Positions 7,755 to 17,600 of a stretch of 28,404 bases of DNA are shown piece by piece; within the stretch, counting starts at the first letter, position 1; each line of letters starts with the position of its first letter. Source of the stretch: a virus. Both the position numbers and the translations under genes were made by a program. The DNA lies in the IMG/VR virus record IMGVR_UViG_3300017767_000089, positions 1-28,404 of that record; one strand, written 5' to 3'. Under the pieces are notes generated by a model. It saw only the letters and a list, made by a program, of their open reading frames with translations, did not search any database and was not told where the DNA came from.

Positions 7755-8675
7755 CTATTGATACAAGATTTTCTTTTCTACTAAACCCTGAAAAGTTAAT
7801 GGTTTTGCATTCTGTAAAATGTGGGTCATTTTTGTGAATCCTATTTCGCCTGGGTCTTTATCTTGGAGTTCTAGTAAAAATATTTCTTTACCATATGCCA
7901 TAAGTTCCTTAGCATATTTAAGGGAATCATTAATAGCATCCTGATCTAGCGCAAGGTATATTTGTTTTACTTTACTTCTAACAAGTTCTTTATATAATGT
8001 TTTGCTAATACGTTTACCAAATAGTGGTATAGCGTTACGTTTGAGTGCTATTGCATCAAATGCCCCTTCGCATAAAATAAGTGGTAAATTAAAATTAACT
8101 AACATATCAAACCCTATAATATCTTTTGATGTAGGGGGTAATTTATGTTTATGATATGCATCTGGATCAAATGAACGCCCAACCCAATAATTTAAAAAAC
8201 CGTTTCTGTCATAGCTAGGGATAATAATAAAATTACTTAATGGACCCTCTTCAATATATCCTATATTATATTTAACCACATCTTGAGCAGTAACTCCTCT
8301 AGATAATATATAATGGTATGCTTTGTCTCTAGTTAAGCCTTTACCTTTAAGCAATGTAGTAAATCCTTCAGGCAATTGAAGTTGGTCTTTAGGAGCTTCG
8401 ACATGCTTAGTTTTAAAATTATACTGAGCATCAATACTTTGTAGTTCTTGGAACGCTGTATATGGTGCTTTAATGAATTTAAGGAGTTGTAATGCTCTGG
8501 CTCCTTTAAAACCACAAACCCAACATTGGTATTTTTGGGTTAACTTGTTTAGAGTTAATTTTTTCTTGTGGTGATTACAGTTGGGACATGTAAAAACTGC
8601 TTCGTCTCCTCCTCGGGCCATTTTGCTTCTTCCTAGGAGACTTTCGAGCAAATATACCAATTGATCTTCCTTCAT
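7755..8675 (-). CDS. DNA primase, DnaG/T4 gp61 type
   Basis: This enzyme would make the RNA primers for lagging-strand synthesis at the phage replisome. From ATG 8675 it has 306 residues; an in-frame TTG at 8702, overlapping the upstream stop as TTGA, would add nine, so the start is uncertain. The N-terminal zinc-binding domain has CPNC (30-33) and CWVC (51-54). The Toprim catalytic core shows ILCEGAFDA (E203), LALDQDA (D244 and D246) and DPGE (about 274-277), the three acidic elements that bind Mg2+. The length is close to T4 gp61 (about 340). No helicase domain is fused, so a separate replicative helicase is expected elsewhere. It follows a GIY-YIG gene and precedes the large mosaic gene by 28 bases. 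Confidence 0.9.
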   Translation of the reverse strand: MKEDQLVYLLESLLGRSKMARGGDEAVFTCPNCNHHKKKLTLNKLTQKYQCWVCGFKGARALQLLKFIKAPYTAFQELQSIDAQYNFKTKHVEAPKDQLQLPEGFTTLLKGKGLTRDKAYHYILSRGVTAQDVVKYNIGYIEEGPLSNFIIIPSYDRNGFLNYWVGRSFDPDAYHKHKLPPTSKDIIGFDMLVNFNLPLILCEGAFDAIALKRNAIPLFGKRISKTLYKELVRSKVKQIYLALDQDAINDSLKYAKELMAYGKEIFLLELQDKDPGEIGFTKMTHILQNAKPLTFQGLVEKKILYQ

Positions 8676-8698
8676 ACTCCCAAGGTACGAAGGGAAGT

Positions 8699-9124
8699 TC
8701 AAATATCAAAATCCTTCTTAAAATATCGTCCTTCAATGTTATCATTTAAATATTCTTCACTCTCTAAAACCTCTAAACTAAATAGATATTTATTTTCTAA
8801 ATAAGTTAGTTCCTTTTTTGAAAAAGCAGGTTGAATTATTTCGCGTTTAAAATCAGCTTGATTACCTTTTTTAACTTCTTCTTTAATGAATTGGTGTGAA
8901 CCATAATAGGTTTTCCAATCGCTTTCTTTTTGAATCATTTTGAATTTAGGTGGTCGACCTTTACCCTCATGGAGTGCTAGTTCCTTTTTACCTAACTTTT
9001 TCTTTAAATTATATATTAGCGATTTTTTACCAACATATTTTTTACCAGTGGGGATGTGGGTTGTTTGGTAAACGTACCCATATGTACCTTCTGGAAATTC
9101 TTCGTAACTATTTGGTATTATCAT
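8699..9124 (-). CDS. GIY-YIG-type endonuclease-like protein
   Basis: This 141-residue protein shows the GIY-YIG layout: YGYVYQTTH (15-23), YVGKK (30-34), DWKTYYGS (69-76), FKREII (92-97) and a Glu in YLENKYL (E110) where the family's metal-binding Glu lies. A single nuclease domain fills the chain and no DNA-binding extension such as NUMOD repeats is evident. GIY-YIG proteins in T4-like phages include seg homing endonucleases, but also conserved stand-alone proteins. Here the gene overlaps its upstream neighbour by 4 bases (ATGA) and nearly touches the primase. It therefore looks like a settled operon member rather than a recent mobile insertion. Activity and target site are unknown. Confidence 0.82.
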   Translation of the reverse strand: MIIPNSYEEFPEGTYGYVYQTTHIPTGKKYVGKKSLIYNLKKKLGKKELALHEGKGRPPKFKMIQKESDWKTYYGSHQFIKEEVKKGNQADFKREIIQPAFSKKELTYLENKYLFSLEVLESEEYLNDNIEGRYFKKDFDI

Positions 9125-10830
9125 GTATCGAATCTTATAACGAATGTAGTATCTGTTTCACTACTTGCTTTAATAGGTTGTCCTAATTTTCCTACTGCTA
9201 AAAGGTTACCATCATCATCATGTAATCCTACTGTGGTGATATAGGGTTTAAAATTAGAACCTGTTGCAAAATTAGCTATATCTTCACTTTCTGTTGATGG
9301 TATTTTACGAACTGTAGGGTTGGTTGTAAATTCAAATTCATCTTCAGTCATAGTACACTGATATTCATTTTCAGTAATTAGGTGAGTATTTTTATATTTT
9401 AATCGATTTAAATCACTACTATTAAATACATCCATATATGTTGGGTGGGTAATTACAGCAAACCCATTATCATAAAATAAATTACCAATATTAGGTGTTC
9501 CTACAATTGATTCAGATACATTAGTTATTTCGGTTGCTGATAAAGCTTGGTTCCACATCATTAATTGACTAATAGTACCACTTCCACTTCCTATATAATT
9601 AGTATATGAACCATTAGGTTGGGGTTTATTATATAAAGTTATATTTGCTTTATTAGATGTAGTTTTATTTAAAGTAGGTGAATTTTGTTGAATTGAAGTG
9701 ACTTCATCATTATTACCTACTTTTATTTTTAATACTCCATTATCATTTTTACAAGAAACAAATTTGTTACCTGTTGTAGTTCTACCAAATATAGAAGCAC
9801 TTACAAATTGTGTTGTTTCACCATCAGATCTTTCAAAAAAGATTGCTGATACATTAACAGAAGGTGTATTTCCTTTATAATATATTCTATAAGGAAATTG
9901 ATTTCCTACAGGAGCTGTTCCTATTTTAGCAGATCCTGATCGAGATAAAGGGGTATGTTGAGTTCCTTCTGAAGGTAATATAGGTACGGATTTAGTTCCT
10001 TCTTTAGTTAAAATAAAATATTCTTTAGAAATACCACATTGATACCTATCTGCATCGGTTACATCATAATAAAAAGTGATAGTAAAATTATCATCTGTTT
10101 CAAAGTTAAACTGAGGTTGATGAGGAATTATTATGCTTGAAGTAATAACATTCGAATTCGCGAAAGTTTGTATACTATGAAATCCTGAGTTAGTACTAGG
10201 TATAAAATTAACATTGTTAAATTCAACTTCATTTAAAAAATATGAATCATCATATACTGTTCTAGTATAACCATTAGGGAATGGATTATTTACATATTCA
10301 TTACCTGTTTCGTAATCTATTGTTAAATCAGCTCTTTTAAATGCTTGTGTTGGGCCCAGATAAATTAATCTATTATCTTCATTTGGAAAATTATCTTTAT
10401 TAATATTTGCATCATAGAGATTTCCAAATCCATCATCCTTAAGATCAAATTGAAGGGGCCTTAAAAACGGAATTACTTTAGATCCAGATAGTTCAAAAGA
10501 TTCTGGTTGAACTTCAAACCCAAAGGTTTTTTGGCTTAAGCTTAATAAGCTAGCACTTTGATATAATCTACGTTCTTGGGTAGTATAAGTAGCATCATCT
10601 AATTCAAGTTTATTAGCCCTTTCTTGAATATAGTTTCGGTAATAAAGTTTATCTATTTGGTAATATTTTTTACTACCAGCAGTAAATGTGCTTTTATTTA
10701 ATCCACTCCACGCTAAGGATGCAGTTTGTGCACCAATTGAAGCTAAATCAGTACTATTATACTGTTTATGGGCTTCAAAAGATGTTATTTTTATGTCGTT
10801 AGCACTGAGTTTTTTAAATATGCCAGGCAT
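9121..10830 (-). CDS. Tail/baseplate structural protein with LamG-like domain and shared C-terminal module
   Basis: This 569-residue protein has Ser/Thr/Asn-rich, beta-type composition typical of phage fibre and baseplate-periphery proteins. The N-terminal ~110 residues are conserved-looking (MPGIFKKLSANDIKITSFEAHK). Residues about 235-465 resemble a concanavalin-A/LamG-like jelly roll, ending in the signature-like segment ISQLMMWNQALSATEI. The final ~80 residues (YITTVGLHDDDGNLLAVGKLGQP) match the C-terminus of the preceding gene's product, indicating a shared attachment or capping module. The ATG overlaps the previous stop by one base. A role in host-surface binding or baseplate decoration is inferred. 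Homology to a specific T4 gene (gp9-gp12) is not claimed. Confidence 0.85.
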   Translation of the reverse strand: MPGIFKKLSANDIKITSFEAHKQYNSTDLASIGAQTASLAWSGLNKSTFTAGSKKYYQIDKLYYRNYIQERANKLELDDATYTTQERRLYQSASLLSLSQKTFGFEVQPESFELSGSKVIPFLRPLQFDLKDDGFGNLYDANINKDNFPNEDNRLIYLGPTQAFKRADLTIDYETGNEYVNNPFPNGYTRTVYDDSYFLNEVEFNNVNFIPSTNSGFHSIQTFANSNVITSSIIIPHQPQFNFETDDNFTITFYYDVTDADRYQCGISKEYFILTKEGTKSVPILPSEGTQHTPLSRSGSAKIGTAPVGNQFPYRIYYKGNTPSVNVSAIFFERSDGETTQFVSASIFGRTTTGNKFVSCKNDNGVLKIKVGNNDEVTSIQQNSPTLNKTTSNKANITLYNKPQPNGSYTNYIGSGSGTISQLMMWNQALSATEITNVSESIVGTPNIGNLFYDNGFAVITHPTYMDVFNSSDLNRLKYKNTHLITENEYQCTMTEDEFEFTTNPTVRKIPSTESEDIANFATGSNFKPYITTVGLHDDDGNLLAVGKLGQPIKASSETDTTFVIRFDT

Positions 10831-11870
10831 TAATAATCAAGTTTAACCTTAATAAGGGATTCTTTAGTAAAATCTTTTGGTAATGGTTGGCTTAATTTAG
10901 CAACTGCTAATAAGTCTTGGTTATCATTATATAACCCTATAGTAGTAATATATGTTTCTGGATTGTCAATCATAGAATCAAATTTTAACGTACCGTCATC
11001 TTCAGTAAATGAATCATTAGTAGTGTAATTAAATTCTTGGTTTTTTGCCCTTACAAAATAATATTTACTAGCTATATCTTCTTGAGCATCTAATATAAAA
11101 CTCGCTCCAGTAACAAGTTTATCTTGTAATTTTACGGGGTTTCTACCATCAGTTGCAGTAACGGTAGTTGCTAATGCCGTTCCATTATCAGCTACTAAAG
11201 CATCTAAAGCATCTTGATTTAATATTATAAATCCAGCATCCGGATAAACATACCCATATGAACCACTATCGGTAACATAAGTATTATTAGATCCAAATCT
11301 AACTCCGTTTGAACCAGATACTAGGTTAAATTCTCTACCAACACCTGCTCTAATTGCATTTGCAGATCCAGAAGTTGTTATTGAATCATCTGTAAGTTCA
11401 AGGTCACCTATTTTTAAAAATAAATTACCTGTTCTAATAGCGTTTTTATATCTGGCTCTATTAATATTAATTATATAAATACCATCTGGGGTGTGACCAT
11501 TAAAACTAAAGTTTTGAGTTTCATCTCCCCCAAATACTAGATTTCTATATTGTCCATATATGGATTTAGCAGCACTAAAGCCTTCGCCTCCTGTACCTGA
11601 AGAAAATACTAAAGAACCACTTCCCATTTTATTACCGTAAGCGATTGAATACTGTACTTCGGCATCTGTGTTAGCATCAGGGTCTGTGCTATATATGTCC
11701 ATAAAAAATGCACCACTAGAAGTAGCAGCAGTGGTTACATATTGTGTACTAGAAGAAAAATGACTTGCCCCAAGGTCATTATTGGGAGAAATACCAGACC
11801 ATGCACTAGTAAATACTCTATCTATAGAATCTACTGTATCTCCGGTTGTAAAAGGTGTATAAGTTGCCAT
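10830..11870 (-). CDS. Tail/baseplate structural protein with shared C-terminal module
   Basis: This is a 346-residue beta-rich protein starting at ATG 11870. The N-terminal part (MATYTPFTTGDTVDSIDRVF) leads into Gly/Ser/Thr-rich sequence. The C-terminal ~76 residues contain VRAKNQEFNYTTN and YITTIGLYNDNQDLLAVAKLSQP. I recall this segment from the C-termini of many marine T4-like virion proteins. The same module ends the next gene's product, so the pair probably arose by duplication with divergent N-terminal regions and likely docks to the same baseplate position. No enzymatic motif is seen. It is 13 bases downstream of the 226-residue structural gene. Confidence 0.85.
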   Translation of the reverse strand: MATYTPFTTGDTVDSIDRVFTSAWSGISPNNDLGASHFSSSTQYVTTAATSSGAFFMDIYSTDPDANTDAEVQYSIAYGNKMGSGSLVFSSGTGGEGFSAAKSIYGQYRNLVFGGDETQNFSFNGHTPDGIYIININRARYKNAIRTGNLFLKIGDLELTDDSITTSGSANAIRAGVGREFNLVSGSNGVRFGSNNTYVTDSGSYGYVYPDAGFIILNQDALDALVADNGTALATTVTATDGRNPVKLQDKLVTGASFILDAQEDIASKYYFVRAKNQEFNYTTNDSFTEDDGTLKFDSMIDNPETYITTIGLYNDNQDLLAVAKLSQPLPKDFTKESLIKVKLDY

Positions 11871-11883
11871 ATTATATTATTTA

Positions 11884-12564
11884 TTAAAATGAGGACCTAG
11901 CTTGGGCTGCTGAGGTTGTTCCAGCACTTGAGTTCTTTCTTACTGTTAATGTTATTGTAGATCGAGCTCCTGTATCTAAGCCTATTACTATAACAGAAGT
12001 AGCAAGAGCAGCATTACTACCAAATAATGTAGAGCCCGCTAATGTAGTACCAGTAAATGTAGTTCCTATAAATGTTTGTGAAAGTGCTGTACCTGTGAAT
12101 GGGATATTAGATGTAGTACCAGTACCTGTTCCTCCTGTAGCGGTTCCCCCTTGGATTAATCTTCTATCTGCTATAGTAAATGAATAAGCAGATTCTGTTG
12201 TGACATCAAAATTAAGGGTATTAGGTGTAATTGTAAAATTAGCAGATCTACCTACACTAATATTATTAGATTGTAAACTTAATACTGGGATTTTAGTAGT
12301 ACCTCTAGGTAAAGTAACTAATTTAGAAATCATAGTATTGTTTTCATTAGGAATAGCTTCAATTAATGGCAAATTTTCAATCGCTTCACCATAATAAGCT
12401 GATCCATCTGGGTGATTTTCATTATACAATGTATAATCAATCTCATCATCTGCTAAAGCAAACTGAGTAATGTTAAAAGATCCGTCTTGTCTTGACAAAA
12501 GTTCACGACCTTTTTTGGTTAAAATTGCGTCTACAATAACGCTTGAATTATCTAAATATCCCAT
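11884..12564 (-). CDS. Small tail structural protein with conserved N-terminus and Gly-Thr repeat segment
   Basis: This 226-residue protein begins MGYLDNSSVIVDAILTKKGR and continues with SFNITQFALADDEIDYTLY (about 29-47), which I recall as a conserved opening of structural proteins in distant T4-like phages. A beta-rich middle follows. Residues 139-185 are low-complexity: a Gly-Thr run, then five-residue units of the form x-G-T/S-T-F/L (IGTTF, TGTTL, AGSTL). These resemble a short stacked beta-helix or fibre shaft. The C-terminus is Ser/Ala/Arg-rich. A 29-base gap with a TATATTTATA motif precedes the ATG. A likely baseplate or fibre attachment role is inferred from the operon context. Confidence 0.84.
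   Translation of the reverse strand: MGYLDNSSVIVDAILTKKGRELLSRQDGSFNITQFALADDEIDYTLYNENHPDGSAYYGEAIENLPLIEAIPNENNTMISKLVTLPRGTTKIPVLSLQSNNISVGRSANFTITPNTLNFDVTTESAYSFTIADRRLIQGGTATGGTGTGTTSNIPFTGTALSQTFIGTTFTGTTLAGSTLFGSNAALATSVIVIGLDTGARSTITLTVRKNSSAGTTSAAQARSSF
12010..12150 (-). repeat. Low-complexity Gly-Thr / five-residue repeat segment inside the 226-residue structural gene
   Basis: It encodes residues 139-185: a Gly-Thr run followed by degenerate units x-G-T/S-T-F/L (IGTTF, TGTTL, AGSTL, FGSNA), a roughly 15-base period. The pattern suggests a short beta-helical or fibre-like shaft. Confidence 0.55.
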
Positions 12565-12581
12565 TTAATTTTCGTTTTGTT

Positions 12582-12591
12582 TATAAATATA
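12582..12591 (-). promoter_or_regulatory. Possible late-promoter motif TATATTTATA
   Basis: This lies wholly within the 29-base gap before ATG 12564, leaving a leader of about 10-15 bases if it is a -10 element. It is the best-placed example of the motif: non-coding, correctly spaced and identical to 26309-26318. Confidence 0.35.
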
Positions 12592-12593
12592 TA

Positions 12594-14639
12594 TTATTTA
12601 AGGGTTCTGTTGTTTTCATTTAAAGATGGCACTACTTTTCTATCACCTGTATCTAGCCCTGCCTGAACTAAAAGATTGATTAGATTATCTTTAATAAAAG
12701 GATGCAAATTATGTGGTATTATTATAAAAGGTTTGCTACCTATACCATTAGGTAATTCTTCACTTTTTTTTAAGTCAATTAGTATACTAGGTTGTGTTAT
12801 ATCACATCTAGATATAATAATACTACCAGTTTGGAATAATTCTGGAGATTGAGGAAAACCTAAACTACTATGGTTTGATACCGCGCCACCTGAAAAATCA
12901 TCAGCTATAGGGTAAGCATTACTATTATAATGTTGGTGAAGTTCATTTTTAACCCTTAGTTTAGGTAATCCATAACCATCTTGTGTATAATCTGGATTAC
13001 TGGGGTCTGTTGAAAATTGATCTGCAGGTTGAAGTCCTTGAGTTCCTTGGATATTAGTATCAACTCCAACTACTTGTACTGTTGAAAAATCTGTAAGATT
13101 ATCATTTTCTGTAAAAGTACCTTCTAAGGAACTACTAAGAGTACCTTGTCTACCTACTATAATAGGAGTATCTGAACCACTTTCTGTAAAAGAAACGAAA
13201 AATCTTCTATTTTCTTTATCCCTTAATGTTGTGGGGTCCGGGTTATCGTTACTAATAGCTGAATATTTTGATAAATCACCAAAAAAATTAGCTAAGGAAG
13301 AATTACTAATAAAATCTGAGGTTCCTCCTATATATCCTAATGCATCTTCTTCTACTCGCCCATAAGTATATGCACTACCATAAAAGGATCCTGTATAAAA
13401 TTCTAATAATTCTTCTCGACTAAACACAGTAGGGACCATCCCTGAGTTATAACGAGTTTCAGGGTTTCCTACTTGTGGTCCACCGGGAATGTTATCGCCT
13501 TCACTAGGCCAATAACCAAATATAATATCTGTATCATTGCCTGCTGGTTTACTTGTACTAATTAAATATGAACTAGTTTGTTCTAAAACAGTATCTTGTC
13601 CTAGGGTTAATCCAGGTGCTGGGCCAAATTTTACTATTTTTTTAAGTAATCCTATATTAAAATGGATTTTGTATTCTTGTTTTAATGAAGCTTCAATGCT
13701 ATCATCAAAAGGAATTATTTGGCATAAAGTTTTATGTTTAAAATCATCATTAAAACTTTTATAAAAACCTTTAAGTGTAGTCCAACTTCCTTCTTTAAAA
13801 TTATCTAATCTAGTATCTGTAATAGAAAGATCATCATTTATAGTAAGATATCTATTAGTAGAAACGTATGAATATCCTGGTATTGCTAGAATATCTTGAT
13901 CATCTCCCCCATTTTCACTACCGATTAATCTATTACCAATATAAATGTTTCTTGTATATTTTTGAATAATTGGGGTTCTACTATCATTACCTACATCATC
14001 CCTCGTAGCTAAATTTATTTGAGATGCTTGTAATTGTTTACCATCATAACGAGATGAATTCCAAGCTTTAGTTGATAAAACTGAATCATTAAATTCAAAT
14101 AAATCTTTTTTAGGAAGGTGGTAATTTATAATTATTTCATAAATTCTTGCATCAGATACCGCGTCACCAGCACCAGCAAAAAAATTATCGAAATAAATTC
14201 TAAGGCCATATATTTTAGTTTCACCTAAAGACCTGTTATAAGCTCTATCGAGTCCTCTCTGTGGATTTATATTAACAGTATACAATGATGCATCATCAAG
14301 ACCTGCGGGGTTTTGGTATGGAAACTCTTCATCAGTTTCGTTTCCTTCAGGGTTAGTTATAAAAGCGATCCTACCTGAGGTATTCCTTCCCATACTGATT
14401 TCTAAAGATTGAATACCCTCATAAAATAAATTTTCTTGTGCTTCACCTGTAATAGAACTTGTATTAAATAATATTTGATAAAATTGGTTTGGGGTACCAT
14501 TAGTTTGCATACCTGTAAAAGTAGTAATATCGCCATCAATCCCACTTAAAGCACCATATGGGGCATTATAAAAAGATACACTGGCACTTGGGTATGCGTT
14601 TAAATCGCTTGAAGAGCCGCTTAAAGTTAGTATTGCCAT
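12594..14639 (-). CDS. Large baseplate/tail structural protein
   Basis: The product is 681 residues from ATG 14639, three bases after the stop of the 1111-residue structural gene. The N-terminal ~190 residues are beta-rich and loosely resemble a galactose-binding-like jelly roll (repeated short strands such as FYQILFN, SLEISMG and KIYGLRIYFDN), but this is a weak impression. The middle (about 200-370) contains aromatic and charged segments such as WTTLKGFYKSFNDDFKHKTLCQIIPFDDS. The C-terminal part is rich in Asn, Ser, Asp and Gly and ends in a segment containing FIIIPHNLHPFIKDNLINLL. It has no catalytic motif. Position within the T4-type 25-6-downstream block argues for a wedge or peripheral baseplate protein. 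Confidence 0.83.
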   Translation of the reverse strand: MAILTLSGSSSDLNAYPSASVSFYNAPYGALSGIDGDITTFTGMQTNGTPNQFYQILFNTSSITGEAQENLFYEGIQSLEISMGRNTSGRIAFITNPEGNETDEEFPYQNPAGLDDASLYTVNINPQRGLDRAYNRSLGETKIYGLRIYFDNFFAGAGDAVSDARIYEIIINYHLPKKDLFEFNDSVLSTKAWNSSRYDGKQLQASQINLATRDDVGNDSRTPIIQKYTRNIYIGNRLIGSENGGDDQDILAIPGYSYVSTNRYLTINDDLSITDTRLDNFKEGSWTTLKGFYKSFNDDFKHKTLCQIIPFDDSIEASLKQEYKIHFNIGLLKKIVKFGPAPGLTLGQDTVLEQTSSYLISTSKPAGNDTDIIFGYWPSEGDNIPGGPQVGNPETRYNSGMVPTVFSREELLEFYTGSFYGSAYTYGRVEEDALGYIGGTSDFISNSSLANFFGDLSKYSAISNDNPDPTTLRDKENRRFFVSFTESGSDTPIIVGRQGTLSSSLEGTFTENDNLTDFSTVQVVGVDTNIQGTQGLQPADQFSTDPSNPDYTQDGYGLPKLRVKNELHQHYNSNAYPIADDFSGGAVSNHSSLGFPQSPELFQTGSIIISRCDITQPSILIDLKKSEELPNGIGSKPFIIIPHNLHPFIKDNLINLLVQAGLDTGDRKVVPSLNENNRTLK

Positions 14640-14642
14640 TTT

Positions 14643-17600
14643 TTATCTTAAAATATAAAATTTACTTTTTCTATTTACTTGTGCTACATTTTCAACAGCA
14701 GTGCTATAACTACCGTCATCAATATAATCTACAACGTCAATAACTACATCATTTAATGTTTCATTTGTAGAACTTATTGAACCTGATGGTGAATATTTGG
14801 CTAAGTGTTCAGTTTTTTGTTCGTAGTCAATATTTGTACCAACGACTTTTGCCCTCTCCAAATAATGTGGCTCAATAACTAAACCAGTTTTTAAATTAAC
14901 TTTTGCAGGGACAAATTCCTTAATCATTTTAAATAAAGTATGATCAAAAAATTGTATTGTCCTTACATAATCTCCTATTCCTAATTTTTTTTCTAGTTTT
15001 TGAGTATAAATATCTCTAATAGTTTTTAAATCGGGATAACTACCAGATGTATAATGTGTTGGATCACCAATATAATCATCTAACCTAAATCCACCTAAAG
15101 TATATATTATATCTTCATTAACTTCAAAAGTTGGTGAGAAAAATACACCTACATCTGAATAATCAAGTGGTTGTCTATCTTGTGGTGATGTCTCAACTGA
15201 GATAAATGAATCTAAGAAATTATCATCAAAGGTACCATTGTCAATTCTAATTTTATCTGAAACCATCCCTGAACCTACGGTGTCTGGGGTTGTCAAATGG
15301 TGGGTTTCTTCTAAAAATACAGTTTTACCAGGAAAATAATATACATTAGATATTCCTCCAAAACCATTTTTTGATGAATCGGGGGCATGGTTTAATTTAT
15401 TTTGCCCAGCATTGATATCAAAACTTGGTCCTGTAAGATCTGATATAGACCCTAATGGAACTCTATACAATAATTGTTCATAACTAGAACTTACTGAATT
15501 ACCATTATAATTAAAAGGTGATAAAGATTGAGATACTATAGTAGATTCGTTAAGTACTTCTCTCCATATCCTAAGTTCTTGTATAGAACCTGTGTATCCT
15601 ATTCTTTCACCTCCATCATTTTCTCCTATAAAAGTTAAATCTTCGCGAAGAGGTAAAACAAATAAAGTTTCACCCGTACTTCCTATAACTGAATCAAAAT
15701 AATCTTCAGCATCTAAACTACATGAAGCTACATAGGTGTTTTTATTAGGAGTAGTTTGGGTAGCGTAAGCTGTTATGTTTTTAGTATTTTGATGGTCATA
15801 GGTAACGCTTATATTCCATGGTTTACTATTATAAAAGGGAATTAATGAACTAGATACTACTTTTTCACTACTTAAATTTTCTTGTGAACTACCAGTTACT
15901 ATAAGTAAATGTGCAAATGATCCGCTTTCTTGTAAATTATTATTTAAACTTTGTGATATTTGGATAGCTACTTTACCATCACCATTAGTTCCTGTGGTTA
16001 GGATTGTTTGGGTTCCTGTTTTAAAATTATTATCAGGTAAATATCTTACTTGGACACTTTTAGGTGTCGCTGCGTTTGAACCCCAAGCATTATCATCAAA
16101 AATTCGAGTAGCCCTAATTACAGCAAAATCATAACTGTTTGAAGGGGAATCTTCATTAGACACCATTTGGCTTTCTTTTTGATAGCTAAATGTTCTAAAT
16201 CCTGTTTTGTCTACTAAGGGACCACCATACTCTTTAACATGAAGAACTGTTTCAGGAATACCATAACAAGCAATTAATGCTTTTAATCCACGTTCAGTAC
16301 CTTTAGTTTTTAAAAGGTATGATGAATTATGATATAATCGTTTCCAGATTTCTTTAGCAATGTCACCCTTTGGAATTGATCCCCCATTAGATGCTGATAT
16401 CATAGTAGCAGTATCATCGGTTCCAAATTGGAAGGTACCTGTACCATCATCACCAATTAAATATTCATATAATGATGAATTTGAAAATTGATCATATGCA
16501 CTAATTCCTCTTGAAGTAAGTTGGTTTAATACTAAATCTTTAGATATACCATCTTTTAATCCACTATACGCTTCATTAATATCTGTGATACTATCCATAT
16601 ATGCCCAAATACCATCAAAATGTTGGGCTATCATTTCAACAAATAAAGTATATTTGTCGTTTTGAGTATTATCTTGAATGTGAGGAGGGATTGTACTAAC
16701 TAAATTGTATTGGTTACAATCATCAAATTTAGAAGCACTAAGCATTTGCCCACCATAATATTCATCTTCATAACTGTCTATAGGAGCACCAAACCAAGAA
16801 ACGGCTGCTGCTGAATTAACTTTAGAATTAACAAATGGTTTTCGCGATGTAGCTTTAGTTTTAGGCCAAGCAAACGCCCCTGATTCATAATAAAGGTATC
16901 TTTCATAATAGTCAAAACCTTGTATTAATTTATTTTTTTTATTTCCTAATATAGTTTTATTTTCAGTAACAAAATTTGAACTAGTTATATCACCTGTAAT
17001 ATTGTTTAATTTAGCGATAGAACCAGAATATTGTTCTAATAATTCTAATTTATATTTAAAGTTGCGTAACCTTTCAGTAGCAGAACTAAAGTGAATAAAA
17101 TTTTCAAAATGGTAACCTGAAGGGGTATCTACATTATCAAACTCTAAATCTATTTGTACACTACTACCACTTAATAATCCTTGAATGTTATTAAAACTTG
17201 AACTAGTAGCGCCATTATTTAATATTTGATCAAATGTTTTATACCCACTAGGAACAGTAAATATATCTTCATTAGATAAGGTAAAATTAGGAGGCCCAAT
17301 ATCAATACCAAAACTAGTTCCTGTTTGGGTGTTAGCCATTTGAGTAGTGACTTCGAAAGGATTAATTACCTCTTCAAATATCCTAAAACGACTATTAATC
17401 CCTAAATTATTAGGAAGGGGGTTATATAATTTAATTAAACCTGTGTTGTCTTTATCTAATAAAGCATTTAAAGCTAATAATACTGTTCCCCTCCCAAATG
17501 TAAGATTTATATCTTTTATAAAATTTGATTGGTTTAATATTCTAGATAAGTCATTTATAGCATTAGAAAAACTTTCTTGGTTTAAAGTATCAGATTTAAT

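Noticed and set aside
11470-15012. Plus-strand TATAAATA sequences resembling T4 late promoters pointing away from the genes
   Set aside because: TATAAATA is the reverse complement of TATTTATA, all genes lie on the other strand, and some copies are inside coding sequence. No plus-strand gene follows them.
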